A model generated the notes under the pieces. It was not told the DNA's origin. It made no database searches and was given only the letters and a program-made list of their open reading frames with translations. A program made the translations under genes and the position numbers. A stretch of DNA of 55,327 bases from Pseudomonas sp. GM78 (lineage in GTDB: Bacteria; Pseudomonadota; Gammaproteobacteria; Pseudomonadales; Pseudomonadaceae): contig NZ_AKJF01000068.1 of NCBI RefSeq assembly GCF_000282475.1, positions 1 through 55,327 of the forward strand, given 5' to 3'. Below, piece by piece: positions 53,084-55,327 of the stretch; position 1 is the first letter of the stretch, and each line of letters starts with the position of its first letter.

Positions 53084-54184
53084 TCAGGTCTGCCGAATTT
53101 CCTCGTTCGAGTTCACGGTTGCAATCCGACGCTTGGCCTTCAAAATTGGCCGGTCAATTTCCGGTCGAAACCTCTCGGCGTATGTTCGTTTACCCCTAGG
53201 CGCGAATTGGTTTCGTGGCGGGGCCGAGGGCTCGGGAGACAGGGAGGCACGACGGGATGCCGCAGGCGGTGTCGGTGGGAATATCTGCCCCTTATTCTTC
53301 ACAAAATCCCTCAAGGCCCTCTCAGTCCCGGGGTCTTTCGCAGCCCAATAAGTCCCTCCTCTCGATACGAACGCCAACACAGTCAGCCCTAAAACGATAT
53401 ACCCCAATATTGCGGCCACCTCAGTGTCCTCGGTGATTACCGCAACGGCACTGCCAACCCCAATCACAGATGTAGTGAGTATCGCACCACTTGCCACGAC
53501 CGTGCTTAGTGCCGCAAAGGACTGTTTGGGAGACAATTTCTTCATTGCTCCCAATATCAAAGCATCCTTGGATAAATTAAAGGAGGGGATGACACGGGAC
53601 ATGCCTAGCCCTGTGTTCCACAGACTCAAGCCGCTCTGGGCTAGACGGAGAATATCGCCAAACTGCCCCGTCGGATCACTGAAATTTACCGGGTCGCCCA
53701 AACAGTATGTATAAGGATTAAGCCCACCCCGCCCAAACGGGCTCAAACTGTCAGGGCTGTTGAAGCGCATCAACAACGGGTTGAATGCCCGGTGGCCATT
53801 GCCCAGCAAATAATGACCGGTCACCGGATCAAGTACTTCGCCGGTAAATCCCAGCAGACTGCCAGAACCACCTTCAACCCGCCGGTTACCGTAGGGGGAA
53901 TAGGTCTGCTGCACCGATCCGGCAGCCTCGGTGACTTGCAAGACAGAACGCTGTGGATCAGTGGTCAGTAGCTGGCAGTTGACGGCATCCAATTCGCGCG
54001 ATTGCAGGGCAAGCAGTTGCGCACCGTTCTGCAATACGCTCTGGCTGGAGCCGCCCTGAAGCTCGCTCACCAGATGGTCGCGACAGTAAAAACGCTGAAG
54101 GTTTTCTTGCCCGGCACGGTCAAGACCAGTCAACTGGTCCAGAGCATCGTAGCGGTAGCGACACATCGTTGTGTTTAATGTCAT
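53084..54184 (-). CDS. Compact RHS-core protein with hydrophobic C-terminal part
   Basis: The 366-residue protein has one RHS/YD repeat (YRYDALDQLTGLDRAGQENL) and an RHS core: GFTGEVLDPVTGHYLLGNGH, RFNSPDSLSPFGRGGLNPYT and YCLGDPVNFSDPTGQ. After residue 190 the sequence is variable, with two hydrophobic stretches (ALSTVVASGAILTTSVIGVG and AAILGYIVLGLTVLAFVS) and a basic Pro/Arg-rich tail. The ATG has GAGGGGG upstream, so this is a complete short gene and not the end of a broken large rhs. The variable tail sits where RHS toxins carry their effector domain. No immunity or T6SS gene is adjacent. Confidence 0.8.
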   Translation of the reverse strand: MTLNTTMCRYRYDALDQLTGLDRAGQENLQRFYCRDHLVSELQGGSSQSVLQNGAQLLALQSRELDAVNCQLLTTDPQRSVLQVTEAAGSVQQTYSPYGNRRVEGGSGSLLGFTGEVLDPVTGHYLLGNGHRAFNPLLMRFNSPDSLSPFGRGGLNPYTYCLGDPVNFSDPTGQFGDILRLAQSGLSLWNTGLGMSRVIPSFNLSKDALILGAMKKLSPKQSFAALSTVVASGAILTTSVIGVGSAVAVITEDTEVAAILGYIVLGLTVLAFVSRGGTYWAAKDPGTERALRDFVKNKGQIFPPTPPAASRRASLSPEPSAPPRNQFAPRGKRTYAERFRPEIDRPILKAKRRIATVNSNEEIRQT

Positions 54185-54292
54185 CAGAACCCCCTCTGCG
54201 TACCGTGCTTAGATTGCACCTGCCGTGGGGTTCGCACACCTAGCAGAACTGCTAGCCCAGGCCGCTCGTATGCCACGGAAAAAGGCGGACGC

Positions 54293-54328
54293 AAAAAAAA
54301 CGCCGACGCTATTACTAGCCGTCGGCGC
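54293..54328 (-). terminator. Rho-independent terminator of metQ
   Basis: On the minus strand GCGCCGACG pairs with CGTCGGCG across an 11-base loop, followed by a run of eight T. It lies about 30 bases after the metQ stop. Confidence 0.9.
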
Positions 54329-54358
54329 TCGAAACCTTGAAGAGGTTTACCTCGCGAA

Positions 54359-55141
54359 TCAGAACGCCGGCAGAACCGCGCCGCTGTACTTCTTCTCGAT
54401 GAATGCTTTCACTTCCGGGCTGGTCAGGGCCTTGGCCAGTTTCTGGATGGCGACGCTGTCCTTGTTATCAGGACGAGCCACCAGGAAGTTCACGTAAGGC
54501 GAATCGGCACCTTCGATCACCAGTGCGTCCTTGGCCGGGTTCAGGCCCGCTTCCAGCGCGTAGTTGGTGTTGATCATGTCCAGGTCAACCTGATCCAGCA
54601 CACGCGGCAACATGGCAGACTCAAGCTCCTTGAACTTGAAGTTGTGCGGGTTCTTGGCGATGTCTTTCGGCGTGGCCAGGGCGTTTTTCGGGTCTTTCAA
54701 CTCGATCAGGCCAGCCTTCTGCAGCAGGATCAGCGCACGACCGCTGTTGCTGCCTTCGTTAGGAATGGCAATGGTCGCGCCATCTTTCAGCTCGGCCAGG
54801 GTTTTGACTTTCTTCGAGTAGCCGCCGAACGGTTCAACGTGAACACCGACCACGGTTTCCAGGTGAGTGCCTTTGCCTTCGTTGAAGCTTTTCAGGTACG
54901 GCAGGGTCTGGAAGTAGTTGGCGTCCAGACGCTTCTGGTCGACCTGTACGTTCGGCTGAACGTAGTCGGTGAAGACTTTGATTTCCAGGTCCACGCCTTC
55001 TTTGGCGAGGGTTGGCTTGATCAGCTCAAGAATCTCGGCGTGTGGAATCGGAGTTGCCGCTACCACCAGTTTCTCGCCAGCCTGGGCCAGGCCCGCAGTC
55101 AGGGCAGCCGCCAGTGCGGTGAACAACAGAACCTTTTTCAT
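54359..55141 (-). CDS. metQ: D-/L-methionine-binding protein MetQ (solitary)
   Basis: The 260-residue periplasmic binding protein has a signal peptide ending LAQA|GEKL (no lipobox cysteine). NlpA-family features are AATPIPHAEILELIKP, LDANYFQTLPYLKSFNE and TIAIPNEGSNSGRALILLQK. It should feed a MetNI importer. No metN or metI adjoins it in the window: 186 bases of non-coding sequence lie upstream and the right edge begins a REP unit, so it appears to be transcribed alone. It is clearly different from the MetQ-type protein at 42303. Confidence 0.9.
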   Translation of the reverse strand: MKKVLLFTALAAALTAGLAQAGEKLVVAATPIPHAEILELIKPTLAKEGVDLEIKVFTDYVQPNVQVDQKRLDANYFQTLPYLKSFNEGKGTHLETVVGVHVEPFGGYSKKVKTLAELKDGATIAIPNEGSNSGRALILLQKAGLIELKDPKNALATPKDIAKNPHNFKFKELESAMLPRVLDQVDLDMINTNYALEAGLNPAKDALVIEGADSPYVNFLVARPDNKDSVAIQKLAKALTSPEVKAFIEKKYSGAVLPAF

Positions 55142-55327
55142 GCAGTGTCCTTATCGAAAATCACGGTCGCTTGTGGCGACGGCTAGATATTTAAGTGCCA
55201 GCGAAGTGCTATCGCTGGCGTGACGCGGACAATACCGGGATTTTTTATTCCCGAACAATATCTTTTATTCACTTTCATATTCCATTTTATTCATACATAC
55301 CCACAACCCATGTAGGAGCTGCCGCAG
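55142..55327. promoter_or_regulatory. metQ upstream region and start of a REP unit
   Basis: The AT-rich sequence contains CATATTCC (55276-55283), the element also seen before tcyJ and sfnB, and an inverted repeat CGGGA...TCCCG around 55242-55253. A REP unit of the second family starts at about 55309 and is cut by the window edge. Confidence 0.45.

Overview
The window is chromosomal DNA from a fluorescent Pseudomonas, most likely the P. fluorescens group. Supporting signs are the gene content (envZ-ompR, tex, gshA, hslO-hslR, pckA, rimK, betT, tauABCD, a TriABC-type pump), strongly G/C-ending codons, and many intergenic repetitive extragenic palindromic (REP) pairs with cores such as GGAGCGAGCCTGCTCGCG and GCAGCCTGCGGCAGCTCC. 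No tRNA, rRNA, CRISPR array, prophage or insertion sequence is visible.

Layout. Bases 1-6.4 kb hold the 5' end of a 3-hydroxyacyl-CoA dehydrogenase gene (with an apparent frameshift), a RecQ-family helicase, an S8 peptidase lipoprotein behind a perfect Anr/FNR-type box, two paralogous small helical proteins (the second behind a structured RNA leader), a DUF1493 protein and a DMT transporter. Bases 6.4-18.6 kb are housekeeping: pckA, hslO, hslR, a coupled small ORF-rimB-rimK operon, envZ-ompR, tex plus a thioesterase, and gshA. Bases 18.7-28.4 kb hold tauABCD and then a divergent module: a TonB receptor, an NtaA-type flavin monooxygenase and an aldo-keto reductase on the minus strand, facing a LacI-type regulator with a perfect LacI-type operator between them. 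Bases 28.4-32.1 kb carry hicAB beside a decayed SDR gene, a small membrane protein and betT with a long palindrome upstream. Bases 32.2-44.9 kb are mainly cysteine and organosulfur acquisition: epsC, dcyD, tcyJLN, an orphan two-repeat protein, a 22-codon leader ORF, two SfnB-type oxidoreductases, a second NtaA/DmoA-type monooxygenase and a MetQNI-type ABC transporter. Bases 45-55.3 kb hold a second copy of the structured RNA leader with its small protein, a methyltransferase, triABC, an AAA ATPase, a compact RHS protein and a solitary metQ.

How it fits together. At least sixteen genes serve sulfur scavenging: sulfonate uptake and desulfonation, cystine uptake, D-cysteine breakdown, O-acetylserine synthesis, flavin-dependent C-S cleavage and methionine-type uptake. 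The tauA and tcyJ promoters share an almost identical core element, which suggests common control, plausibly by CysB. The most novel-looking item is the structured leader RNA, present twice (about 4.39-4.59 kb and 45.0-45.19 kb). It has several covarying stems. It also has a short loop sequence present twice per element whose complement lies between the two copies, so mutually exclusive pseudoknots are possible. All assignments come from reading the sequence; no database or folding program was used.
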